DNA from: an uncultured Porphyromonadaceae bacterium
GTDB lineage: Bacteria > Bacteroidota > Bacteroidia > Bacteroidales > Muribaculaceae
Assembly: GCA_947174225.1 (NCBI GenBank)
Contig: CAMWIF010000020.1
Span: 1-13,632, forward strand
DNA length: 13,632 nucleotides
Direction: 5' to 3'
In this document: in pieces, positions 7,172 through 13,632 of the stretch
Layout: each line of letters starts with the position of its first letter
Position numbering within the stretch: the first letter of the stretch is position 1
Made by a program: the position numbers and the translations under genes
The notes under the pieces: generated by a model
Told to the model about the DNA's origin: nothing
What the model saw: only the letters and a program-made list of their open reading frames with translations
The model's database searches: none

Positions 7172-7498
7172 TCACCCCAATACCTTTAATCCGATAATTG
7201 AAAGAATCAGGGTCGTGATGAAAAATATTCTCCAGAAAGTGGCAGGTTCACCGAAATAGAATATACCCACCAAAACGGCTCCTACTGCCCCTATTCCGGT
7301 CCAGACAGGATAAACCGTACCTATGGGCAAACGCTCAGCTGCCTTAGCCATCAAGCCCATACTGAGCGTGAGAGCAACAAGGAAACCGATCCACCACCAT
7401 ACCAGCTCGTGACCGACCGCTGACTTTGTTTTGCCGAGACAGAACGTGAACGCCACCTCCATACATCCGGCTAAAATGAGAATTAACCAATTAAACAT
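7172..7498 (-). CDS. Small multidrug resistance (SMR) exporter, Gdx/SugE-like
   Basis: This 108-residue, four-helix protein has the standard SMR length. The essential proton/substrate-coupling glutamate is present as Glu14 in LAGCMEV. The second half reads LPIGTVYPVWTGIGAVGAV, and the WTGIGAVG stretch is typical of the SugE/Gdx subgroup, while EmrE-type Qac pumps read more like AIWSGxG. Helix 4 ends IIGLKVL, as in SugE. Characterised Gdx proteins export guanidinium in exchange for protons as antiparallel homodimers in the inner membrane. A single unpaired gene fits a dual-topology homodimer. I looked for a guanidine riboswitch in the short leader and saw none. Confidence 0.9.
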   Translation of the reverse strand: MFNWLILILAGCMEVAFTFCLGKTKSAVGHELVWWWIGFLVALTLSMGLMAKAAERLPIGTVYPVWTGIGAVGAVLVGIFYFGEPATFWRIFFITTLILSIIGLKVLG

Positions 7499-7559
7499 AA
7501 TATCTGAAAAACCTATTTGAGGGCTGCAAGAATTCTCGGCGTCTCCTTCTAAGGTAATG

Positions 7560-7567
7560 CAAAGTTA
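7560..7567 (-). promoter_or_regulatory. -7 box of the SMR exporter gene
   Basis: TAACTTTG on the minus strand matches TAnnTTTG and lies 61 bp upstream of the ATG. The predicted leader is about 55 nt. A CAA at 7592-7594 (TTG on the minus strand) is the nearest -33 candidate but is 24 bp away, so only the -7 box is supported. Confidence 0.5.
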
Positions 7568-7614
7568 CAACTTTTTTCCGTATTCTTCCACCAAGCCCCT
7601 ATGGATATGAATAA

Positions 7615-7646
7615 AGCCCGTTGCATAAAGGTCTTTGCAACAGGCT
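7615..7646 (-). terminator. Hairpin, probable terminator downstream of padC
   Basis: AGCCTGTTGCA and TGCAACGGGCT (minus-strand reading of 7636-7646 and 7615-7625) pair at 10 of 11 positions around a 10-nt loop. They are followed on the minus strand by TTTATTCAT. The hairpin lies about 80 bp after the padC stop and just upstream of the SMR promoter, so it would separate the two units. The T-run is short. Confidence 0.55.
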
Positions 7647-7723
7647 CCATTGTTTTGATAGAATAGATTTTAACCGAGGAGACAATCCAAGAAATGTCTC
7701 TCCATATTTTAGCTAAATTAGGA

Positions 7724-8221
7724 TTATTTGCTGAAATCCAATTTGCCACTGATAATATCCTCGATCATCCCCTCATATGGTGCTTCGGAAATTACCTTCT
7801 CATTGTTGGCACCCTCATTCTTGGCGTAGAAAATATCACCAAATTCGGGAACCACATACTTGGGATAAGTAGCATATTTCTCACGACTCTCCTCCATCAA
7901 AGGTATATGCTCATTCTGATAGCATACGGTGATTTCAGGATGCTCCTGTACCCACTTCGGGAAGAATATAACACCGTGAAGCTTATTCTCCTTAGGCATA
8001 AAGTTGAGACTCACATCTGTGCCGGTAGGCTCAGTCCAGGAAATCTTATACACACCGTCGGTAAGTTTAACGATGTCTGCTTTCTGGTCGCGCACCCAAC
8101 GCCCACCAACCATACCGCTATGGATACGGTAGTCAACAGTGTTTTCGTTTTTCACATACAATTCATAATTCCATCCGTTAGCGTAGGTGTAGATGAAATG
8201 AGATCCAATAAATTCTTTCAT
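7724..8221 (-). CDS. padC: Phenolic acid decarboxylase
   Basis: This 165-residue protein is a clear phenolic acid decarboxylase, a cytoplasmic, cofactor-free beta-barrel enzyme. It converts p-coumaric, ferulic or caffeic acid to the corresponding 4-vinylphenol and CO2, detoxifying plant hydroxycinnamates. The N-terminus FIGSHFIYTYANGWNYE and the blocks DYRIHSGMVGGRWVRDQ, SWTEPTGTDVSLNFMP, FFPKWVQEHPEITVCYQNEH and YPKYVVPEFGDI are family hallmarks. All four residues implicated in catalysis in the Bacillus enzyme are at the same positions: Tyr11, Tyr13, Arg41 and Glu64. Length matches the family (about 160-175), so it should be active. It is divergent from an AraC regulator across a 107-bp region with a large palindrome. 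In Bacillus and lactic acid bacteria this gene is controlled by PadR instead. Confidence 0.97.
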   Translation of the reverse strand: MKEFIGSHFIYTYANGWNYELYVKNENTVDYRIHSGMVGGRWVRDQKADIVKLTDGVYKISWTEPTGTDVSLNFMPKENKLHGVIFFPKWVQEHPEITVCYQNEHIPLMEESREKYATYPKYVVPEFGDIFYAKNEGANNEKVISEAPYEGMIEDIISGKLDFSK

Positions 8222-8261
8222 AGTATTTTATATTTAATAGTTCTTCTTTTATTTTCTACTG

Positions 8262-8283
8262 CAAAGATAATATATTATCTTTG
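8262..8283. promoter_or_regulatory. Perfect 22-bp palindrome carrying both divergent -7 boxes of padC and the AraC gene
   Basis: The left arm is CAAAGATAATA (8262-8272) and the right arm is its exact complement TATTATCTTTG (8273-8283), with no spacer. Each arm contains TATCTTTG, a full Bacteroidota -7 box: on the plus strand at 8276-8283 for the AraC gene, and on the minus strand at 8262-8269 for padC. The two promoters therefore overlap back to back and may compete. Neither has a clear TTTG at -33, which suggests that an activator is needed. AT-rich palindromes of this kind can arise simply by superposing two -7 boxes. Confidence 0.65.
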
Positions 8284-8328
8284 TGCCTGATTTGCATATT
8301 GCGACAAATAATTAACATTTTAAGCCAT

Positions 8329-9129
8329 ATGAGCAAAGAGCAGGAAATTTATGCCGATTTAATAAACCATACCCCTGAAAATGAAATACATATAAAAACC
8401 ACAGGACGTGAAGTAGTAGATCTGCCTCCACATCTACATACCAAAGAGCAAATTATGTACACGACTTCCGGGACGTTGCGAATCCAAGTGCAGGATTGCA
8501 GCTACTTTGTGCCGGAGCATCATATAGCTTGGATTCCAAAAGGCACCGAGCATAAATTGTCAAGCAATAACCGTCAAATCTCATTGCGCACCATTTATTG
8601 CCCTTTACCCGATACCATCCGCCGTGTGTTTACAGTCTACAATACCAACCGCCTCATTGAGGAAAATCTTAAATTCATATGGCATAACAATGTTATCCGA
8701 CAATCCGAGAAAGCTGAGGAATACGATTTCTGTATAAGTTTCCTTAAACTCCTTTTAGCTAAAGGTGAAGAGTATAAGACTCCCCTACAGGCAATAGTTC
8801 TACCTAACGACAAGCGTCTACAGGCAGTCATGAGCTATATGACCGACCATCTTAGTGAGGAACTAAGTATGGACCTTATAGCCTCAAGATTTGGGCTTTC
8901 AGTGAGAAACCTCAGCAGGCTATTCCAAAATTACGGAATAAGATTTACCGACTACCTCAACTATCAGCGCATCACACGAGCCATCGAGATGATTGCCGAC
9001 CGCAACAAGACAATGCAGGAGATAGCCTACGACGTAGGCTTCAACTCCCCCAACAACTTCAACCGCGTCTTCAAGCAAATCTTAGGCACCAACCCCGGCA
9101 CCTTCTACAAAAACCTCCAACATCACTGA
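8329..9129 (+). CDS. AraC-family transcriptional regulator with N-terminal cupin sensor
   Basis: From the ATG at 8329 this is a 266-residue protein. The N-terminal half holds a cupin: LPPHLHTKEQIMYTTSG (32-48), with His35, His37 and Glu40 in metal-site-like positions, followed by VPEHHIAWIPKGTEHKL (61-77). The C-terminal half is a standard AraC DNA-binding domain. Its first helix-turn-helix is around ELSMDLIASRFGLSVRNLSRLF (178-199) and the second around MQEIAYDVGFNSPNNFNRVF (229-248). The frame is open back to 8281, but that codon lies inside the promoter's own -7 box, so the start at 8329 is preferred. It is divergent from padC and is the obvious candidate regulator of phenolic acid decarboxylation, with the cupin domain as the possible ligand sensor. 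That role is inferred from position only. Confidence 0.92.
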   Translation: MSKEQEIYADLINHTPENEIHIKTTGREVVDLPPHLHTKEQIMYTTSGTLRIQVQDCSYFVPEHHIAWIPKGTEHKLSSNNRQISLRTIYCPLPDTIRRVFTVYNTNRLIEENLKFIWHNNVIRQSEKAEEYDFCISFLKLLLAKGEEYKTPLQAIVLPNDKRLQAVMSYMTDHLSEELSMDLIASRFGLSVRNLSRLFQNYGIRFTDYLNYQRITRAIEMIADRNKTMQEIAYDVGFNSPNNFNRVFKQILGTNPGTFYKNLQHH

Positions 9130-9142
9130 ATAAAGTACATTT

Positions 9143-11215
9143 TTACTTATCATTCTTACGCATATATATAATTCTGAACTCCTTACACTTTCTTCTTTCC
9201 TGTTTAGCCGATGCGATTGAGTAGGTATTATACTTATCATATATATCCAATCCGCGTCCAAGGCTTATGCTCCACCCATCGTCTGTCGTTATCTGCCTGT
9301 CATGAAATTCTCGGAAAGAATAATCAAAGTCTATTCCGTATGTAGCCATATCATCTTTGATGTCGTCTAATCGGTCTATCAGTGTAGGAAGTTTTTCGTC
9401 TTCCTCCCAAGTTACAAGACGAATCTTTATATCTTCATCAGGACGGTTTTCTACGAGCATAGTAAGAAATTCAATTAAATTCCGCAGTTGCCATGAGGTT
9501 CTGACCCATGGATCCTCAATTATAATTTCCTTCGATTTCGCCAGATAAGGCATAAAGAGTTTTTCAAAAGTCACTCCGGTCTGTCCGAGGCGATAAGTGG
9601 TTGCACCCTCCGGAAGTCTCTGTATTCGCTCTCTCTTCTTAGCCGGTTTATCCTCCGAAGCTGTGGATTGTTCCTTCTCTAATGACTGGGAATCAGCCGA
9701 GGCATTAGTATGCAAATCAGTCTCAGAGGGATTAAGTGACACAGTAATATTATTGCTTATCTCTTCGAGAGTCTCAACATCTATCTCCTGACCGTCTTTA
9801 AGTCGGGTGTACTTGAATATGGCAGGTTCAGCTTTAAATGTCTCGTCTATCTTATAAAGCTGATCTTTCACTCGTTTACGGCTCTCTGCTGCAAAGTCTA
9901 CAAGTTCGTAAGCCTCATCATCGGTCATATTTCCATCCGGATACAGCAGCTTCACCATACCTGAGAATGTCTTACGAATTGCATTGTGATCTCTTTCAGA
10001 AAGTGACCCATCAAATGTAGCATACTGTTTCAGTAACCCGGTTAAATCTCTGTCACGAAGCGCATGGAGAATAGCGGCTAAATAATCGGAAATCAATCCA
10101 TATCCTTTACTGAAACTATCCTTCTTCAGCATACTAATTTCCCAACCCGGATTGTAAAGGTGAATACGGTCAAGGAATGCACCCTTTATGAAAGAAGTCG
10201 GGATGGAGTCAAATAGATGAGAATTACGAAGCATATATGGAACGGTATGCTTTGTGTTGCCCACAAACACCATAGAAGCTGATGCCTCATGTGTAGCCTT
10301 ACCGCGATTGAACGACTTATTGGCAAGATAGTTCTGCATAGTGTCTATGAGGACAGCCTCTACATTGCGCCCTTTCTGTTGCTCAAATTCATCCCATGCC
10401 ACTACATCCCAATAACCTACAAGTCCAAGTTCCTCTTTTCTACCGCTCATACGTACAAAGAGTCTCGGAGAAGTGACATCACCACCGCTGACCAAAACGC
10501 CATAAGGGGAAAGTTCCTGAAACACGTGGCTTTTACCCGTACCCTTCGGTCCAAGTTCCATAAAGTTAAAATTATTCTCAATGTGTGGCAGTAGACGTGC
10601 AAGAGTGATGAATTTCTCCCGACGGTTCAATTTTGACGGTTCAAGCCCAACTGTATGTATAAGGAAATCAATCCATTCATTCGTAGTGAAATCCTTACGA
10701 TGATCAATGAAGTCCTGCAAATCAATATTCGAAATCTGAACAGGCTTTAAAGTTTGAATATCCCAACGTTGTTTTACATCTTCACCCGGAATGTACCCTA
10801 TAGTGACAATGCACCATACTCCATTACCGGACAGGAGTTTAGGATTAGCCAGTATATAATTGGAACCGATGGGCACATTTGTGAGTCCAAGATTCGCAAA
10901 TGAAGCTACATATTGGTCATCTCGCTCATTAAGGACAGCCGTAACCTTATCGATAACACGGAAACGCCCACGTTCTTTAATCCGGCTCTTGACAATCTCA
11001 TTGTCTGCTCTGCGGATATAATTATTCTGTATTACCTCCTTTACTTTTTCAAGACCCAGCTCAATGGCCTCCTGATCATCTGTGGCACAGTATTGGCCAA
11101 GAAGATATTCCAATACATAAGTTGGCACAGGGAGACCCCCCTTTACCTGAAAAGCGAGATCCTTACGCACTACCTTGCCGCAAAAGCTATTTAATATTTT
11201 CTCTTGAAGTTCCAT
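9143..11215 (-). CDS. brxL: BREX protein BrxL (AAA+), with an MIT_C-like C-terminal domain instead of the Lon protease domain
   Basis: BrxL is an AAA+ DNA-binding component of the BREX phage-defence system. The 690-residue protein begins with the conserved BrxL N-terminal region, including KVVRKDLAFQVKG and VPTYVLEYLLGQYCATDD (29-47). Its ATPase core has Walker A GPKGTGKSH (222-230), Walker B VVAWDEFE (271-278), sensor VFVGNT (316-321) and an arginine-finger candidate in FLDRIHLYNPGW (347-358). After about residue 490 comes a low-complexity Ser/Glu/Lys-rich linker (490-535). Residues about 545-685 then resemble the MITD1 C-terminal (MIT_C, phospholipase-D-like) domain: KEIIIEDPWVR, QLRNLIEFLTML, and FHDRQITTDDGW with SLGRGLDIYDKYN. 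I see no Lon-type Ser-Lys protease segment. It starts 6 bp after the pglZ stop, so the two are cotranscribed. BrxL identity is certain; the C-terminal domain assignment is by motif memory. Confidence 0.94.
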   Translation of the reverse strand: MELQEKILNSFCGKVVRKDLAFQVKGGLPVPTYVLEYLLGQYCATDDQEAIELGLEKVKEVIQNNYIRRADNEIVKSRIKERGRFRVIDKVTAVLNERDDQYVASFANLGLTNVPIGSNYILANPKLLSGNGVWCIVTIGYIPGEDVKQRWDIQTLKPVQISNIDLQDFIDHRKDFTTNEWIDFLIHTVGLEPSKLNRREKFITLARLLPHIENNFNFMELGPKGTGKSHVFQELSPYGVLVSGGDVTSPRLFVRMSGRKEELGLVGYWDVVAWDEFEQQKGRNVEAVLIDTMQNYLANKSFNRGKATHEASASMVFVGNTKHTVPYMLRNSHLFDSIPTSFIKGAFLDRIHLYNPGWEISMLKKDSFSKGYGLISDYLAAILHALRDRDLTGLLKQYATFDGSLSERDHNAIRKTFSGMVKLLYPDGNMTDDEAYELVDFAAESRKRVKDQLYKIDETFKAEPAIFKYTRLKDGQEIDVETLEEISNNITVSLNPSETDLHTNASADSQSLEKEQSTASEDKPAKKRERIQRLPEGATTYRLGQTGVTFEKLFMPYLAKSKEIIIEDPWVRTSWQLRNLIEFLTMLVENRPDEDIKIRLVTWEEDEKLPTLIDRLDDIKDDMATYGIDFDYSFREFHDRQITTDDGWSISLGRGLDIYDKYNTYSIASAKQERRKCKEFRIIYMRKNDK

Positions 11216-11221
11216 ATATGC

Positions 11222-13632
11222 TTAAAAAAAGTCTTGTTCTATAATTGTGTTGTTTTTCACAGGCTCTTTCACGAGCGGATTCAATCTCTTGCCATCTTTA
11301 GCATCATATATCCTCAACTGAAGAAGTCCGGGCGTTACCGATTGATTCAATGTAAGTGTGATGACACTGATTCGGTTTGATGGTTCCGGCTCGTTGCTGT
11401 CTAAGGTGACGGACACTTCATTCGACACCGCTTTGTCCCCTTGATAAATCGCACAGACAATGGTATGGGGCAGCATAGTCATGTCTACCACATCTTCTTG
11501 TAGAATATTTAATTTCAATCGGCTTGAAACTATAGTCAAATTATGGGTCAGAAGTGATACTCCTACAAAGTCAGTCTTTTCGCTACGGCGCTGACTACTG
11601 TGGATGACCGGTACAATCATCTCCTGCAATGAAGCACCTCCGTGTACAAAGTTATATCCACCGGCAGCCGCTATTCGATTAGTGCCCTTTGGCACTCCTA
11701 CATATACAGGCTCAGCAGATTCTATCGACGAAACCTTGTCAAGAGGAAACTTGACTATGCCTTGTATGCATTGTGAATCAGTAGTGAGGTAATATCTTGT
11801 CTTTTTCTCAATATCCGAATCTTGAATCTGGAGTTTGTCCTTATCCTCGATTTCTATCTCATTATATAAGAATCCATGGTCAGATGTCACAATGACATTC
11901 ACCACGTTCATTGATGCATGTAGACTCTTGACGAGAGATGAAAGCTGCTCCACCGACCTACGGCAAGCATCAATAACATCGACCGGATTCTGACCATGCC
12001 CTGCATCGTCAATTGTGTCGTGATACAGATAAACCAAGGGATGTTTAAACACGTCACGGTTGGTGGAGAGATTATTTTTCACATACTCGGAATACTTGAT
12101 GCAGATGGCATCTGCGCGATATGACGCGAGATAATTACTACGCATCTCTATGGTAGAAAGTATTTGTCCGTCAATAGCCATTGTCACACCGTTCTCGTTT
12201 CTGACAAGAGTAAGGCGCTTATGGGGTAATAATGCTTGTTTACAATATTTCGTCTCAGTAGGAAGCATACTCAAATTGGCAGACAGTTTTGCCATATGTT
12301 TCTCCCGTCCTAACGTGTCAAGCAATTCTTGAGCCACCTCATAACGTAGAGCATCGGAAATAATCACAACAAGCTTGTTTTTACCACCTGTTCCGGCATA
12401 TTCCCTTTTATAGAAATCTTCCTGCCGAGTAATACTGACGCTGCTCAAGTCTTCACCATACTCAGTGACACAATCCATCCATTCCAGATTTATATCGTTG
12501 ACTAAGCGTGCATAGTCAACATCGAGTTGATGCTTACGTTGTTCCAATGCAGGAATGATAGGAATTATTTCTGATATTAGTTTATGATGAGCCTCCAAAG
12601 CTTTGCGGTAGAGTTGATCGAAAAGATAGAAATCTGAGGTATACCGTTCTATATAATCCTGTGGGGTAGATAATTTAATAGAACCGAGTCTAAGTTTTTT
12701 CTCATAAAATGCCGCCACTTTGTCAATGAAATCCAATGCTGAAATTATCTTACCCTTCTCATTGAATTTCATTGTGAGAGATACCACTCGTTGTCTTGTC
12801 TCGGCAGGGTTTTCCAAAAGTGACACTTCAAGAATATGATTGAGTATCGGCCATATTAATGCTTCAGTCATAGCATAATATTGTGCATCTATTCCATATA
12901 CGTTTATCAGTTCGCTTTCACGTATATTCGACGCAAGTTCCTCAAGTGCCTCTTCGAATCCTTTTCGCCACTGTTTTGTAGAAACACCTAAATCAAAAAT
13001 ACGATTTATCTGCTGTAGCCGGAGAGCAGAATTAATCTTCAACGACTTGTATGAATCCGCACTATTGGGTGCCAAGAGTTGGGTTATACTATTGTATTTC
13101 AATGATTGGACTACATCCTCCATTTTTTCAATAGTGTTGGGATTGTAGCTCACACCGAAGATACGGTTAAGCCTGTCATCTATGGCTGCTTTTATATCCC
13201 GATTCTTCTCAACACGCAGGAAAAAATTTATTCTCTTTGATTCTTCACTTTTTCTACCGAGAAGAATCATTCGTAGAATAATAGATTCCCAATCAAGCAA
13301 TTTTTTATCACCGAGATAAGAACTGATTATAGAACGAATAGCAAGATCTTCTGAAAAAACGTCGGGAGAAAGATAATCCTCAATTATATTCATAACCTTA
13401 GATGACTGGAGTTCTCCCACATGGCGTTTTATAAAAACCCTATGCTTTTCCGAAATCCTATACTGTTGCATAAAAGCAGCATAGTCATCTTCTCGATATT
13501 CCATATTGGCTTTCAGCACGTCCATCAATGGAAATTCAAGTTGCTGGCTCTCCGTCTGAGGCATAGCGACGTCCCTAAAAACGAGAATCACCTTTTTATC
13601 CTTCCACTCGTTCTCCAAATGATATTTTGTAC
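11222..13632 (-). CDS. pglZ: BREX phosphatase-like protein PglZ, type A (5' end outside the window)
   Basis: PglZ is an alkaline-phosphatase-superfamily protein essential for BREX defence. The reading frame is open to the window edge. A TTG at 13616-13618 could be taken as a start, but the four codons upstream stay open (T-K-Y-H) and the usual N-terminal 50-60 residues of the family are missing, so the gene is cut by the edge. Numbering from that TTG, the phosphatase core has VVIISDALRYEVAQ (417-430, metal-ligand Asp422), SMLPTETKYCKQALLP (450-465, candidate Thr nucleophile), YHDTIDDAGHG (532-542), VTSDHGFLYNE (577-587) and FVHGGASLQEMIVPVI (657-672). A beta-rich C-terminal domain (690-798) ends in EQDFF, as is usual for type A. 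All metal-site motifs look intact. It is followed 6 bp later by brxL. Confidence 0.95.
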   Translation of the reverse strand, partial: TKYHLENEWKDKKVILVFRDVAMPQTESQQLEFPLMDVLKANMEYREDDYAAFMQQYRISEKHRVFIKRHVGELQSSKVMNIIEDYLSPDVFSEDLAIRSIISSYLGDKKLLDWESIILRMILLGRKSEESKRINFFLRVEKNRDIKAAIDDRLNRIFGVSYNPNTIEKMEDVVQSLKYNSITQLLAPNSADSYKSLKINSALRLQQINRIFDLGVSTKQWRKGFEEALEELASNIRESELINVYGIDAQYYAMTEALIWPILNHILEVSLLENPAETRQRVVSLTMKFNEKGKIISALDFIDKVAAFYEKKLRLGSIKLSTPQDYIERYTSDFYLFDQLYRKALEAHHKLISEIIPIIPALEQRKHQLDVDYARLVNDINLEWMDCVTEYGEDLSSVSITRQEDFYKREYAGTGGKNKLVVIISDALRYEVAQELLDTLGREKHMAKLSANLSMLPTETKYCKQALLPHKRLTLVRNENGVTMAIDGQILSTIEMRSNYLASYRADAICIKYSEYVKNNLSTNRDVFKHPLVYLYHDTIDDAGHGQNPVDVIDACRRSVEQLSSLVKSLHASMNVVNVIVTSDHGFLYNEIEIEDKDKLQIQDSDIEKKTRYYLTTDSQCIQGIVKFPLDKVSSIESAEPVYVGVPKGTNRIAAAGGYNFVHGGASLQEMIVPVIHSSQRRSEKTDFVGVSLLTHNLTIVSSRLKLNILQEDVVDMTMLPHTIVCAIYQGDKAVSNEVSVTLDSNEPEPSNRISVITLTLNQSVTPGLLQLRIYDAKDGKRLNPLVKEPVKNNTIIEQDFF

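Noticed and set aside
7499..7560. Guanidine riboswitch in the leader of the Gdx-like exporter
   Set aside because: The leader is only about 55 nt and shows neither the paired ACGR-loop hairpins of the guanidine-II class nor the longer conserved structure of guanidine-I. A lone GACGCC is not enough.
7694..8290. A 198-codon plus-strand open frame covering padC
   Set aside because: It lies entirely antisense to the unmistakable phenolic acid decarboxylase, has no recognisable motif, and reads like a codon-bias shadow.
8281..8328. Upstream in-frame ATG for the AraC regulator (16 extra residues)
   Set aside because: The codon overlaps the -7 box at 8276-8283, so it would not be in the transcript; the ATG at 8329 starts a normal AraC protein.
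13616..13618. TTG as the true start of PglZ
   Set aside because: The frame stays open to the window edge and the usual N-terminal part of PglZ is absent, so the gene is partial here and not shortened.
1..13632. CRISPR array, tRNA, rRNA, insertion sequence or integrase
   Set aside because: I saw no regularly spaced repeats, no cloverleaf with TTC-A T-loop, no rRNA-like sequence and no transposase or recombinase motifs on either strand.

Overview
The window looks like a chromosomal segment from a Bacteroidota organism, probably a gut Bacteroidales; I cannot name the genus. The support is: recurrent sigma-ABfr-type -7 boxes (TAnnTTTG, here TATCTTTG, TAACTTTG and TAAATTTG) upstream of most transcription units; no Shine-Dalgarno sequences; a lipoprotein of the 6-bladed beta-propeller type; and an AAA-ATPase-like/PD-(D/E)XK protein of a kind common in this phylum. 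Coding density is high, and no stretch above 300 bp lacks a gene.

Region 1 (1-3770) starts with the 3' end of a membrane protein gene (+). Two minus-strand genes follow: an AAA-ATPase-like/PD-(D/E)XK protein with its own complete promoter, and a 566-residue AspT/YidE/YbjL-type transporter with two central TrkA-C (RCK_C) domains.

Region 2 (3700-9129) is a run of small chemical-stress and detoxification units. An NAD(P)-binding oxidoreductase and a flavin split-barrel protein form a two-gene operon that ends in a strong hairpin. They are divergent from an HxlR-type regulator, and an inverted repeat covers the shared promoter region. A beta-propeller lipoprotein follows (+). Next, on the minus strand, come a Nim-like flavin protein and a Gdx/SugE-type SMR exporter. 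Last is a phenolic acid decarboxylase (padC) with all four known active-site residues, divergent from an AraC regulator with a cupin sensor domain. The short region between padC and the regulator is dominated by a perfect 22-bp palindrome that carries the -7 boxes of both promoters back to back.

Region 3 (9143-13632, minus strand) is the 3' end of a BREX phage-defence operon: pglZ (its 5' end lies beyond the window) and brxL, 6 bp apart. The pglZ-brxL order at the end of the operon fits type 1 BREX; brxA/B/C and pglX would lie beyond 13632. The BrxL is unusual. It keeps the N-terminal BrxL region and the AAA+ core, but where the Lon-like protease domain is expected it has a low-complexity linker followed by a domain resembling the MITD1 C-terminal (MIT_C, phospholipase-D-like) domain. 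This is the most interesting observation in the window. The BREX operon meets the AraC gene tail to tail across only 13 bp, so this is one border of the defence locus.
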